This document shows, one piece after another, positions 21,912 to 32,185 of a stretch of 64,000 nucleotides of DNA. This DNA is from Reticulitermes speratus (lineage: Eukaryota > Arthropoda > Insecta > Blattodea > Rhinotermitidae): the NCBI GenBank assembly GCA_021186555.1, contig JAJKFL010000004.1:21728406-21792405 (forward strand). Reading direction: 5' to 3'. A program made the position numbers and the translations under genes. The number at the start of each line of letters is the position of its first letter. Positions within the stretch are counted from its first letter, which is position 1. Under the pieces are notes generated by a model. That model had not been told where the DNA came from and searched no databases. It worked only from the letters and a program-made list of their open reading frames with translations.

Positions 21912-21960
21912 GATTTCATGCTTCCGCCGCGATGCTGATGATGTCTTCGCTCTTCTGCAA
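21912..21960 (+). mobile_element. Fragment of repeat family B (Penelope-like arm end)
   Basis: TTTCATGCTTCCGCCGCGAT followed by GATGTCTTCGCTCTTCTG matches the outer end of the inverted element at 50.29 kb (CAGGCTTCCGCCGCGGTG ... CATCTGCGCTCCTTTGGG) and the nested insert at 22.39 kb. Confidence 0.5.
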
Positions 21961-22288
21961 CTACCAACATAGCTGCGTAACAACCCACAATAGCGAAAAA
22001 CTCAACTGAAATATAAATTTGTAAATTTCAAAATTCTTTTGCTTTCTACTCGTAACAAAGTAAAGTTTGCAGCAGTCTATAAATATTTAGCGTGTTACCA
22101 ACATGTCATGTATGTGAGAGAGTTTTTCTGCTCTACAGAAAAGTAGCTCAAAATGGAGGTAGCTGGGTTTGATTTTAGGGGTCTCACAATGTATCGGCGG
22201 GCATGTTGCCAGACGTAAACATTCCAATAACTTATTAAAAGTTTTCGAAACCAACATATGCACTATATTTTCATAAGTAACTCAATTG

Positions 22289-22331
22289 CCCCTACATATG
22301 TTTCGGCTTTTAAAAAGCCATCCTCAGGGGG
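22289..22331 (-). ncRNA. Hammerhead ribozyme motif, intact core
   Basis: Minus strand: CCCC, CUGAGGA, U, GGCUUU...AAAGCC, GAAA, then ACAUAUGU, A and GGGG. Stem I has four G-C pairs, stem II at least six pairs, and the stem III octamer is a perfect palindrome. This is one of the two best-paired motifs in the window. Predicted cleavage is after the A of GUA. Confidence 0.72.
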
Positions 22332-22388
22332 TCAAAGTTTTAGTATGCTTTACATTTATTAGTTCAATTTTTAAAACAACTTTGATTT

Positions 22389-22530
22389 CAGGCTTTCGCC
22401 GCGATGTTGATGAAATCTGTGGTCTTCTGGGTAATTACACAGCGTCGTGTGGTAATTATTTACCGACGTTTCGGGACAACGTATCGGTCCCATCTTCACG
22501 GATCAACTTGTACATCCACATAGAATAAAA
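22389..22530 (-). mobile_element. Family B arm nested in element 5
   Basis: GGCTTTCGCCGCGATGTTGA, TTCTGGGTAATTACACAGC, TACCGACGTTTCGGGACAAC and CCCATCTTCACGGATCAA follow the order of the left arm at 50.29-50.40 kb. On the minus strand the ribozyme-like box reads GUGAAGA, so invariant C3 is changed. The right family B arm is absent here, so this is a half element. Confidence 0.55.
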
Positions 22531-22560
22531 TAAATCTTAATTCTATGTGGATGTACAAGT
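22505..22560. repeat. Short perfect palindrome at centre of element 5
   Basis: ACTTGTACATCCACATAGAA (22507-22526) and its exact reverse complement (22541-22560) face each other across 14 AT-rich bases. It marks where the outer arms meet. Confidence 0.75.
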
Positions 22561-22606
22561 TTTTTAAAAATTGAACTAATAAATGTAAAGCATATATAAA
22601 ACTTTG

Positions 22607-22650
22607 ACCCCCTGCGGATGGCTTGTTAAAAGCCGAAACATATGTAGGGG
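22607..22650 (+). ncRNA. Hammerhead motif with mutated core
   Basis: CCCC, CUGCGGA, U, GGCUUG...AAAGCC, GAAA, ACAUAUGU, A, GGGG. The invariant A6 of CUGANGA is C, which should abolish cleavage, while all stems remain. It is the sister of the intact motif at 22289-22331. Confidence 0.62.
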
Positions 22651-22754
22651 CAATTGACTTACTTATGAGAATATAGTGCATGTGTTGGTTTCTAAAACTT
22701 TTAATTAGTTATCAAGATGCACGGTGAATACAACGTGACATTCCAATAACTTAT

Positions 22755-23044
22755 ATAGGTATTTTAATAATGAGTACACATAAAGAGACTGTTAATTAAT
22801 GTAATCATGTTAAAATTCGAAAAAGAGCTGGCCGAGTGTTGTGATTGCCCCTAAAGAAAACCTGAGGGATGGACACATGTCGGGATAAAACCAACTAAGT
22901 ATTTTAATACATCTGGTGCTTTAGTGATAGTTTGCTATATGTTAATTCAATAAATACGGCTGTGAAATGCAGGACTGTAAAATGGTAAGATAATCTTGAA
23001 TTGTGAGTAGGACAGAATACGAAAAGAGGCTGTCGTGATATATT
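22755..23044. other. Unassigned DNA
   Basis: No gene or repeat is recognised. The upstream remains of the LINE copy at 23.05 kb may reach into this stretch. Confidence 0.4.
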
Positions 23045-23215
23045 TCCAAGATAATATCCTGGAAAAGTAGAGGACAAGCCACTTGGGAGATCTCAATGGG
23101 TGTGCGCGGGATTATAACATTCAAATGGATCTTAAAACAAACAGGAGAGGACTTTAACTAGATTTATACAAATCCGGATAGGTTCCTTTTGAGGACGCTT
23201 GGGAATATTCAGGTG
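23045..23215 (+). pseudogene. Non-LTR retrotransposon ORF tail, decayed
   Basis: GKVEDKPLGRSQWVCAGL followed, after a stop and frameshift, by (D)NIQMDLKTNRRGL corresponds to GKPEGKRPLGRPRRRWEDNI KMDLREVGW. Only about 45 codons can be matched by eye. Confidence 0.5.
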
Positions 23216-23944
23216 AATCATAGGGCTCCATAAAAGGCACAGCAAGTATTAAGTAGCTGAGCGACTATCGGCTTGTCGAGAAATACTCAGTTTTATAGAA
23301 ACAGCTATTAAGAAACACTTCCTTGAACATGAAAAGCAATTTCCTACAAACGCTATACCTCACTGTAATAGTTACTGCAGTTTATACGTATGCCGAGGGA
23401 GGTTCTGCGTATCTGGCACAACGTCGCCCAGAAACGAGACAATTACAGTAAACCATATAAAGAAGACTTAGTCAGACGGAAGTGGGACGCACTGCATTCT
23501 ATGTAATGTTACAGAACTCCTGTAGGACTTTGTTTCAAACTGCCTTTTTATGCTAAAAATGTTGAAAACCTAAGTTTCAAAATTATTCTGAGAGAAACAA
23601 ATAAAGAATTTAAGAAGATATTCTGGCCCTCATTACCAAACTTTCCCTTCAAAACTTTATTGCACCTGTATATTATTTGCATCCAATTCCATTTCAGTAT
23701 ATTTCGCATTTGAATTTCCATATAAATTTTCCATTTCCTTGGGTACTGCGTCATCATATTTTCCGTGGCTTCACTGTTAATATTCATGACACTGAAAGAG
23801 TTTTGATTGTTGATGGATTGCGATTGTTTATTTTTGTGAAATCATAAAATATACATCGCGTATTTATTTATACTTCTTATGTAATATAGCTAAGTTGGTG
23901 TAGGCGCTAGGTTCCCGGCAGTAAAAATTAATATTTTCTTGGCC
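23216..23944. other. Unassigned AT-rich DNA
   Basis: No gene or repeat is recognised. The frame at 23548-23787 (-) has no motif I know. Confidence 0.45.
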
Positions 23945-24115
23945 GCTGCGTCCAGGCGGGCCCATGGGCTCACTTGTCCTATCCAGTATCTGGGACTCTT
24001 TCCGCGGGGTTAAAATGGTAGGAGCATAAAGGTGACCTATCATCGAAAGGTAATGCCGAAATTAAGAACAGGTGGAGCTAATGCTCCTTTCCCTACACGT
24101 CTTCGTAGAGTGGTG
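23945..24115 (+). mobile_element. SINE family 1 fragment, head missing
   Basis: GTCCAGGCGGGCCCATGGGC, ATCCAGTATCTGGGACTCTT, CCGCGGGGTTAAAATGGTAG and AGGTGGAGCTAATGCTCCTT follow the family 1 body order (GTCCAGACC, CAATGGGTACCGGGTCTCTT, CCGGGGATAAAGCG, TCCCTCCACTCC). The tRNA-like half is absent. Confidence 0.6.
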
Positions 24116-24719
24116 CTCAGTTGAACACAGGCACAATTTTACCTGTACATTTTACTTGTTTTTTTAATGCTCTTATAATCGCGTATAAAATATGTTCATA
24201 ATTCTTATATATCCTATAATATCTCAGTCATCTATCTGTGTGTTAAGTATAACATGCATTGCGCAATGCAGAACTGTTCTGAAAGAAACTTACGTAGCCA
24301 AGGGTAAATCTGTTACTCTGGTCAGTGTCTATGGACTGAATACAGGAAGTTTTGGTAATTTGTATGTGAGACGTTGAGTGACGTAAACTGTTTCGTTTTT
24401 AGTATTCTTATGAAAAACGGCACCTTGCGTGTTTCGAGCCGGATGCATGTTAAAGATGGACACTTTATCACAACACCTCCACGTGACGACACGACATGAC
24501 ACGTCACGTTCAGACCTGCTGCCAACATGCCGAACTTGAGAGTGTTGGAGCATCCTGCAGTCTAGAGCTATAAAACTGTCACACTGAAGTTAATGCACGA
24601 TCTTTCTAAAAGCTACAGTCAAACGAGACCGACGAAAGCTACGAAGATCCTTAATAAATTTACGGAGATAATTAGCATTTTTGCGCGGAACTTTGACAGC
24701 TTCAACAGTTACTCACAAC
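24116..24719. other. Unassigned DNA
   Basis: No gene or repeat is recognised. Confidence 0.45.
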
Positions 24720-24830
24720 GTGCATATTCTTACAATTAATACAATTCATAACAAGTATTAAGCTCCTATATGTTTCGGCACCGGGGTGCCATCCTCAGGG
24801 AGTATTTTTTTGAACAAAGGAATACAAGCC
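24720..24830 (-). mobile_element. Single arm of a Penelope/retrozyme-like element
   Basis: The arm carries a complete ribozyme motif on the minus strand. Sequence left of it (CACAACGTGCATATTCTTAC, 24715-24734) looks like a shortened 3' module. No inverted partner arm is found nearby. Confidence 0.55.
24763..24804 (-). ncRNA. Hammerhead ribozyme motif, strong stem II
   Basis: Minus strand: CUCC, CUGAGGA, U, GGCACC-CC-GGUGCC, GAAA, CAUAUA, GGAG. Stem I has four pairs and stem II six. The core boxes are intact. The stem III segment ACAUAUA has lost the G of the usual ACAUGUA, so only the 15.1-16.1 pair remains for a monomer. Confidence 0.66.
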
Positions 24831-25409
24831 CAACACGCTAATCTAGGTATTGCACGGCCCTTGTTGAAACGATTAAAATATTAAAATTCTGAAATACACA
24901 GAGTTGATCAGGAGCGGTTTGTTATAATTCTGACAGCAATACACAGAAATGCGGCTACGTGCATGTTGTCACGGAAAATTATCACGTATAAACATACATG
25001 ACACGACTCTGAGTCTTTGTTGCCAACGACTCACGTTAGTAACATGTTTCGATAGTATAGCAGGACAATAAAAAACAAGATGAAACGAGGTAAGTATAAT
25101 ACAGTTATACAACTAAATTCCAATATTAACTTTACAAAATGCTATAAAATTACCTTCAACATGAAAATTAGAGCTGTAGGATACACCCACAGGCGATTTA
25201 CTTACAAAGCGTGAGAGAGTGCAATAAACAGATCATTAAAGAATACAGACATAAGAACACAAATTAATTTCCATTTTAAGCAAAAGAGGTGAAGATGTAC
25301 TTAGAACGTATGGATATATCTCGAATCCAATTTAAGCTTTTAAATATAACCCGGGTATACAGACATATAGCCCGACCTAACAGAAGACCGAGGGATCCAT
25401 ACAACGTAG
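24831..25409. other. Unassigned AT-rich DNA
   Basis: No gene or repeat is recognised before the trinucleotide tract. Confidence 0.45.
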
Positions 25410-25410
25410 C

Positions 25411-25453
<43 letters not shown>

Positions 25454-25492
25454 ATCGAAGTAGCAATAGAAGTAGTAGTAGTAACACCAGTG

Positions 25493-25528
<36 letters not shown>
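25410..25528. repeat. Compound (GTA)n/(GTG)n microsatellite
   Basis: GTA runs occupy 25410-25453, 25470-25483 and 25502-25528, with a short GTG run at 25490-25502. Because the unit is three bases, open frames exist on both strands (valine, tyrosine or leucine runs). These are shadows and not genes. Confidence 0.95.
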
Positions 25529-25739
25529 CAAATATTCCCAAACTCTTCTCTGATAATTTTTCATCGCGCAAAGAATACAATCGCAAATTAACAAAACAGG
25601 CAATGCAGTATAACGTAACCCTGCGGCGCGCTCGCGTGATACACGTATTTATACTCCTCGGCTATTCTAACAGCCTGATACCATGTCACTCGAAAACAGC
25701 GCTTTTGTGGAGATTTAATGTCGCCAGAAACAATAAAAC

Positions 25740-25955
25740 GTACTTCGGTCTTCACGTGAAGTGCCCGACATGTTTGCCCGATTTTAACCAAACTTGGAGT
25801 TTCTCGACAGATTTTTCATAGAAGTCCTCAATACCTAATCTCACGTAAATCCGTCCAGTGGGAGCCCCGCTGAAACTTCCGGACAGACAGACAGACGGAC
25901 ATGATGAAGCTAACAGACGTTTTTGGCGACTATGCGAACGCGCCTAAAAATGAGT
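25740..25955 (+). repeat. Dispersed repeat family E, 3' part
   Basis: It shares GTAAATCCGTCCAGTGGGAG, GACAGACAGACAGACGGAC and the end TATGCGAACGCGCCTAAAAA with the longer copies at 33.5-34.07 and 57.5-58.13 kb. It lacks their upstream half or has it in unrecognisable form. Non-coding. Confidence 0.65.
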
Positions 25956-27059
25956 GAAAAGAAAGAAGTCCCGGGGAATCTTAGGGTACTATCACGGTCT
26001 TTGCCCCAGATTAATGGGGGAAGGCCACTGTTCCATAATGCCCGTGTGCATCGACCGGCTTTCGAACCTGATACCCACGAACACAAGTCATAAGTGTTAT
26101 TGCTGTTGCAATACTTTCGGTTATTGCTGAAATACTGTCTGTCAGTTGAAGGGGTAAATACTGACACTCACAGGAAGAATAAAGGTACATGGTGTTTGCG
26201 AACAAGAATGTTGAGGAGGAAATATGGACCTGAGAACGAGGGCGTGACAGGAATACGGATAAAAATTTATAGCATGAAGCTTCACATTCTTAATCGCCGC
26301 CAAATATTAATTGGATTATCAAATTGAGGGGTACAAAATATGCGGGACATTCAACACTCTAAAAGGGTTCAGGAATTCACCAACATTTTAGTCGGACACA
26401 GAAGAGGTCATTTGAAAACTCAGACAGTAGAAGAGGGAACAATTTAAAATGTCTTAAAAGAATGGTTGCTTGAAATTGTGGACTGACTTCAAATGGCTCA
26501 TGACAGCTTTTCTGTAATTACAGGACAATCATAGAATTATTACAGCGTGTTTTTCGCTAATTAAAATACAGTAACGCCAACAGACTACGAATACCTGCAC
26601 TTCTCTCACATGACTGACCGTGGAGATGAATGCTTCCATGCCTCGTAAAGGGTCACTCACACTTTGTTCCTGAATGGTACAATTGCACTCTCTCAGAGAC
26701 ATTGTTTCCACGAGGATTACACATGCTGATAACGCTGAGATTGCGGGCAGCAGGCTCGCTATCACCACGAAGTGGCCTCTTAAAAGCAAGCACACAAACG
26801 TCAAATTACTACCAGCACGCAATCCCTGCATGCCTTGTCTCCGACGCGTGGTGACAGAGTTCAAGGGTGGCGCTGAAGCACACAAATTATTTATTGTGTA
26901 CGGAGTTAGAACAGTCTATTTTGGCTCACAGTCTTAAAAGACGAGCAAAAAGTGATGAATTTATGGTGCCCGTCCCTTTCTGCGCTGTTCTGATAACCAT
27001 ACGAGGCTGAAATATCCAGTATTGCCGTTTCTGGTACTGGTAATAGTTTACGAGCGCAT
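25956..27059. other. Unassigned DNA with a 118-codon shadow frame
   Basis: A minus frame at 26529-26885 and two overlapping plus frames are open together. They have no family motif, so I do not call a gene. A 37-39 bp segment at 26911-26949 (TCTATTTTGGCTCACAG core) recurs directly at 27273-27309 (TGTATTTTGGCTACAG core). The 320 bp between may therefore be an insertion or a duplicated repeat. Confidence 0.4.
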
Positions 27060-27180
27060 GTACTGTCCGGAGGCATTGTTATGGAGCAGGGGTTGGAACA
27101 GACCGCTCAACCTTCTATGTGGTGGGGCAACTTCGGCAAAATTTGGTCTGCATGCCGGCAACATTAAATTAAACGCACAA
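27060..27180 (+). repeat. Dispersed repeat F (inverse copy at 45.6 kb)
   Basis: GGGCAACTTCGGCAAAATTT GGTCTGCATGC and GCATTGTTATGGAGCAGG are the reverse complement, with differences, of GCACACCAAATTTTGCCGAA GCTGCCCGCACC and TGCTCCATGACAATC at 45588-45651. Its composition (GCGGGCAGC, CAGGGGTTGGAAC) recalls hAT-type element ends, but the boundaries are not clear. Confidence 0.45.
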
Positions 27181-27399
27181 AATTAAAAATAATTAGGTAT
27201 ACGTATAATCATATGCGTAACTTGGGGGAGGCAAGGGGAGCAAATACCCCTCCAATATTTTTTAACCTAAGAATACTGTATTTTGGCTACAGAGTTGAAG
27301 AGACGCAAATAAAAAAAACTGGGGTGAGAGCGGGGGAAAGAAATGCATGTATATTAAGGACTGGTTCAAACCAATCTTGCTCCTCTTTCTGACCTTTTT

Positions 27400-27660
27400 T
27401 TTCAATGGCGCAACAGCCCCTAGTGGGCCAGGGCTTCCTCATTGTCGAGGCTTCACGATCACAGTCAGACACATCACACTCGATAGGACTCCTCTGGACG
27501 AGCGATCAGCCCGACGCAGAGACCCCTACCTGACACCACACAACATTCACAACAGACAGACATCCATGCCCCCGGCGGGATTAGAACCCACAATCCCAGC
27601 AATCGAACGGCCGCAGACCCACGCCTTACACAGCGCGGCCACTGGAATCGGCTCTTTCTA
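27400..27660 (-). mobile_element. tRNA-derived SINE family 3, minus strand
   Basis: The minus strand begins AGTGGCCGCGCTGTGTAAGG (A-box region) and reaches TGTGGGTTCTAATCCCGCCG (B-box), then GGGGGCATGGATGTCTGTCT. The body has GATCGCTCGTCCAGAGGAGT and ends GGCCCACTAGGGGCTGTTGC before an A-rich/T-rich edge. Copies at 31.95 (-) and 56.1 kb (+) share this order. Open frames here are translations of the SINE. Confidence 0.72.
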
Positions 27661-27707
27661 ACTTGACTCCTTCGTAAATTAAAGTTCCTACCACCCATTG
27701 TCGATTT

Positions 27708-27720
27708 CCCCCCCCCCCCC
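27708..27720. repeat. C homopolymer
   Basis: A run of thirteen C at the edge of the SINE. Confidence 0.9.
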
Positions 27721-28159
27721 AATGTTATGGGCCAAGTTACGCCTATGCCGTGTAATTATATAACAATACATATCCACATTCGCCCACAAAGTTATTTTAA
27801 TCCCCAAAAAGAACTACCGCTAACACGCTAACAATAAAATACACGTTCACTTCGGACTGTGTCATTAGTGGCAAGTTGTCTTTCATAGTCTGCCAGGAAA
27901 CGGGTGGAAATTCTTCAGCGCTGTATCTCGACTTTACCACGGAAATGGTTAAATGACATCTTCTCATTTCAAAAGCCTCAGCGGACAACATAACGCTGGG
28001 TTGCGGGGTACATATTGACGGCGAGCTAGGGTTGAACGGGCCTGGGTTAGAGAGTGCGGGAATAACCATACCGCTGTCTTGATGACGTATGAACAGTGAG
28101 GAGACCCCGAGGGCTCCGTGGAAATTCCGAAAAACAGAAGTACGCATGTGAGGCGCAGA

Positions 28160-28405
28160 AAATTGTTTTCAGAACTTTATTCAGAAAATACGAAGGGAAG
28201 ATTCTACTCAGATAGCCATAAACCGGAGGATGATATTAAAGTGGACCTTAAATAAGTGGTGTGTGAGGATGTGGAATTAATTCATATAGCTCATGATAGA
28301 GACAATTGGAAGGCTTTTGTGAATACGGTAACAGCTGGCATTTTATAAATGGCGACGAATGTACTGACTACCGCAGCAACAGTTAACTTCTGAAGAACAG
28401 CTGTG
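28160..28405 (+). pseudogene. Non-LTR retrotransposon ORF tail
   Basis: The plus strand encodes DNIKVDLK, stop, then VVCEDVELIHIAHDRDNWKA FVNTVTAGIL. These match WEDNIKMDLREVG, DWIHLAQDRDRWRALVNAVM N.RVP, and the typical downstream NVLTT.A reading follows. It contains stops and is 5'-truncated just before the GKPEGKRPLG motif. Confidence 0.68.
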
Positions 28406-28502
28406 CTCCGTAGACTTACGTGCGGTGCCTTGTATTGTGAAAGTTGTATCAAAATACGTGTCAAGCACTAGCGAATTACCGTACGTTCGAGGTAACCCAA
28501 CA

Positions 28503-28978
28503 ATACATATATATATATATATGTACATACATACACACATACGTACATACATACACACACATACATACATACATACACATACACACATATATACATACAT
28601 ACACACATACATACCATACATACATATATACATACATACATAATACACACATACATACTACACACATAAATACATACATACATACACACATACATACATA
28701 TATACATACACACATACATACATACATATATATACATACATACACACATACATACGACACACATAAATACATACATACATACACACATACATACATATAT
28801 ACATACATACACACATATATACACACATACATACATATATACATACATATCACATCATACATACACACATACATACACCACATACATACACACATATATA
28901 CACATACATACATACAAACATACATACATACATACATACAACACACACATATATACACACATACATACATACATATAA
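28503..28978. repeat. Long (ACAT)n-type tetranucleotide tract
   Basis: About 475 bp of TACA/CATA units, interspersed with ATAT and CACA, and with scattered breaks. Long frames on both strands (up to 193 codons, Tyr-Ile-His-Thr or Met-Tyr-Val-Cys patterns) are artefacts of the repeat. Confidence 0.95.
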
Positions 28979-31949
28979 CAGCTTCTGCATTTCTAAAGTT
29001 TCCTGTTCTTTTTGTGACGATATGATCTAAACATACAGGCTTTCTTTGAGCACTACAGAATTACTTCATTTCACGCAGTGGAATTAAAAGTAAAAAATGA
29101 AACATAAATTACCTACCGTTTATATTGCTGACTTAAAAGAAACAAATAACTAACTCGTGTTTGGTATAAAAAGTTAAACGTACGCAGTTAATTTACATAT
29201 ATTTGTAATATAATACACATAACTGCATAATGAATAAATTAGCAGGCGTAATACGTACCTTAGTATAAGTTAAGAGACGTGAGCTAACATGAAGACAAAA
29301 GGCTAGCTCACAGATGAGCCATAGTTGTACTCTTTGCCAAGTAGTTCTATTATACCGTTGATTAAATCAAGCAGGTTAAGAGTGGACGGACAGGTAAGTT
29401 AGTAGGCAAGGAAAAGATAAAAAATGAATGAAAAATGTTAAACAAAAAACCTGGAACTAGGAGACCATTTGCAAGACTCACTCTTGGAAAAAAAATGATA
29501 ATGGTAACATGAATCAATGTAGGCGCCATAGGGTCGTGGGGATCTGTCCTCAATAGGATAATGAAAACGTGGAGTCTAGAAACGGTAATAAATTCTTCGA
29601 ACAGCCGTTCGATTGCCAACTCCTCAAAAATGACTTTGCTTAAAGAGTTAGTTGTTTAATACGTACCTTGGATCCCGACATATCTTGCCTTCTTCACTGT
29701 AAAGAAAACAAAAAATATAGATTAGTTTCTGCGTGTTAACCTACAAAGAAATAAAGTTATTAAATTAGACGGTGCTATGATATGTAATAGTGCATTCAGA
29801 TTCACACGCTTCCTTCCTTTAGTTCTGATAAATAAGTGCTGTCCCTTGAAAATCACGCGTATATCTCTTTTGCAATAATTATAGGAATAGAAAGAACAAA
29901 GATTCTGGGAAAAACATTTCTCATCTGGTTGGTCTGAAGACTGCGCCTTTGATTTATATGCACTTTTGTACATATGACGTAATATACATCGTTCTATTTA
30001 AGCGTTCTTCTCTGTCAAAAATTATAATTCTGACAAAATATCTTCCTCGAGGCGAACATGTAAAATAAATAATGGTTTTATATCCCGCGAGATTTGAGAT
30101 TCTCACAGCGGTGACGCTGAAGATTCAAGTTTTATTCTTCAGTTTTTATTTTATTACAGGAAATATACACAAATAAAAAACTATTTAATAAAATAACACT
30201 CATTAATTATAAATTAATTATAAATGTTGGGTGGTTATGGTGTTACGATGACAATAATAAATCTCAATTCAGTTCTTGTTTATCAAAGTGATCAGTCAAC
30301 AGCCTGGTAGCCAAATCAGAATCAGCATAAACATGCATATCAAAAAAATGACAATGAAATAATGAGGCAAAACATTATAAATATACAAAATAATTACAAA
30401 GGAAACATGGCACAAGGCAAAAAACGTAAAGCACAAATTACTTAACTGACACGTGGGACAAATTAATGATGAACTATAACCATTATGTGAAATCTGATTA
30501 AGCTTAATAGCTCCTTTCTAAAGATAGGGACATCTCTTCAAACCAGATTTACCGCAGATGAAAATTGGCAGAATAAATCATAGCAACCGCAATAATAAAC
30601 CATCTCCCATACTACAAATTACTGTGCCCTGACCTCAGTTTCGGACGGTCTGAAAACACTCTGTTCTTTAGCAATATAAAGTATTGTAACAGTTTGTTAT
30701 GTGTATTCCTACTCTGATAAAAATTGTTACAAAATACGTTTCGCCGCCTTCTGGGCTTTTATTCTGCATATGTTGATTGCCGTTAATAAAGATAAAATAA
30801 TTTTAACACGATATAAATAAGCCAGATTAAACTGCAAGCAAGGTCTGTTTTTTGTTTAGATAATGGGATCTGCATAATTCACTACCATTATGCACTATTC
30901 TCAACACAGCCTCGCTTTACCTGTTGCCAAGAATTTATTTAATACAGTCACGATCATATAAATTTGACATATAGGCTTATTTAAGTACAAAAACACACTG
31001 CACCTTTCACACCTTTTAAGGCCCAGTGGTTACTTTATGTACCACAAGGTTTAACATTAAAAAATTCTACATTCTGCTTTCTGAATTTCACCCTTTACGC
31101 ATTAACTGACTGCTTTTTATAACCGAGACAATGTTTACTGCGCGGTAGGAACTGGGTCTTTAAATAAAACAGATTACGTTTCGTCGTTAAAGGTTTAACA
31201 GATATACAGTACAAATCACCAGAATTACGTCATATTCTTAATGCAGTCTCGAAATGCCTGGTGTTAAGGGAGTTGTGTCATACAGCCATGATCATATCAA
31301 TGGGAAACATATATAGTGACTGGTGCATAAGGCATAAAATACCCCACCTTCCTAGACACTGCTATATTATCCACGTCTTCAAAAACGATTTAAGTAAGAC
31401 ATGAGAAAATGTACCACTATCAAGGCAAAAACAAAGTATAAGGAAAAGTAAAGGCAAGAATACGGTACTCTTATGTTTGATGGAACGACCACCATCTTCC
31501 TAATATTACAATCTTGTTTTCTCTTTCAGTGTGTAAGAAGATATTCCGGCATTCAAAACAAGCAACGTACAGGAAATCTTCTTTATCCGTGGTCTATTTG
31601 GGCCAAAACGACGCCAATGAAAGCGAATCCAAGTTAAGAGGGGAATTTCCACACACAGGAAATAACGTAAATATGGGTTAATGAGGACCGAGTTGACGTG
31701 TAAATTACCTCTTACAAAATAAACATTAAAAAGGGTTTCAGCAAAAACATATCATTGCTCACCTCTGCCAGCTCATTGTATTCAATGAGAGTTTTATTGA
31801 ATTACTGAGCTTAATACCCTGAAAAGACGAAAAACAATCTTTCCATTTGTTTCCCCCAATTTCCAGCCACGAGTGGGTCAACACGTCACTGCTCATGAAC
31901 ATTAATATGTCGGACAATAGGACGTGATTACAACATAAACTTTCCGTAC
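28979..31949. other. Unassigned AT-rich DNA, one decayed ribozyme-like box
   Basis: No gene is seen. The only recognisable piece is at 30741-30762, where the minus strand reads CAGAAGGCGGCGAAACGUAU, a worn relative of the CUGAAGAUGGCGGCGAAACG box. Near 30205-30228 an 11 bp AATTATAAATT unit is duplicated. Confidence 0.45.
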
Positions 31950-32185
31950 AGTGAATTCTTCTTCCAATAGCTCGACGGCCCCTGGTGGGCCTACGCCTCT
32001 TCATTGTCCTGGCTTCACGATCACACTCAGACACACTACACTCGGTAGGACTCCTCTGGACGAGAGATCAGCCCGTCGCAGAGACTCTACCTGTCAATAC
32101 ACAACACTCACAAGAGACAGACATCCACGCCTCCGGTGGGATTCGAACCCACAATCCCAGAAAGCGAACGGCCGCAGAGTACAGC
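31950..32185 (-). mobile_element. tRNA-derived SINE family 3, minus strand
   Basis: It matches the copy at 27.4 kb throughout. On the plus strand TTCACGATCACACTCAGACA, TAGGACTCCTCTGGACGAGA and TCCGGTGGGATTCGAACCCA are all present, and the last is the B-box on the minus strand. The A-box end (right side) is cut off after GCGAACGGCCGCAGAG. Confidence 0.72.

Larger units (their letters stand above)
22219..22754 (+). mobile_element. Penelope/retrozyme-like element 5 with nested family B insert
   Basis: A 17 bp duplication ACATTCCAATAACTTAT (22219-22235 and 22738-22754) flanks the element. Inverted arms run from about 22226 to 22380 and from 22558 to 22707 (GTTTTCGAAACCAACATATG on the left). The right arm is followed by ATGCACGGTGAATACAACGT (22717-22736), the shared 3' module, which abuts the duplication. 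Between the arms sits a second repeat, 22389-22530 (family B), plus a 24 bp palindrome that brings the arms together. No coding frame survives. Confidence 0.74.

Noticed and set aside
25289..25603. Valine-rich and tyrosine-rich frames of about 100 codons
   Set aside because: They come from the (GTA)n/(GTG)n microsatellite.
26030..26105. tRNA-like sequence on the minus strand with GGTTCGAAAGCC
   Set aside because: The arms do not pair and no known SINE body follows.
26529..26885. 118-codon minus-strand frame as a candidate gene
   Set aside because: Two plus-strand frames are open over the same bases, and no motif, start context or splice signal supports any of them.
28444..29025. 193-codon open frame (Tyr/Ile/His/Thr pattern)
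   Set aside because: It is a pure translation of the tetranucleotide tract, with equivalent long frames on the other strand.
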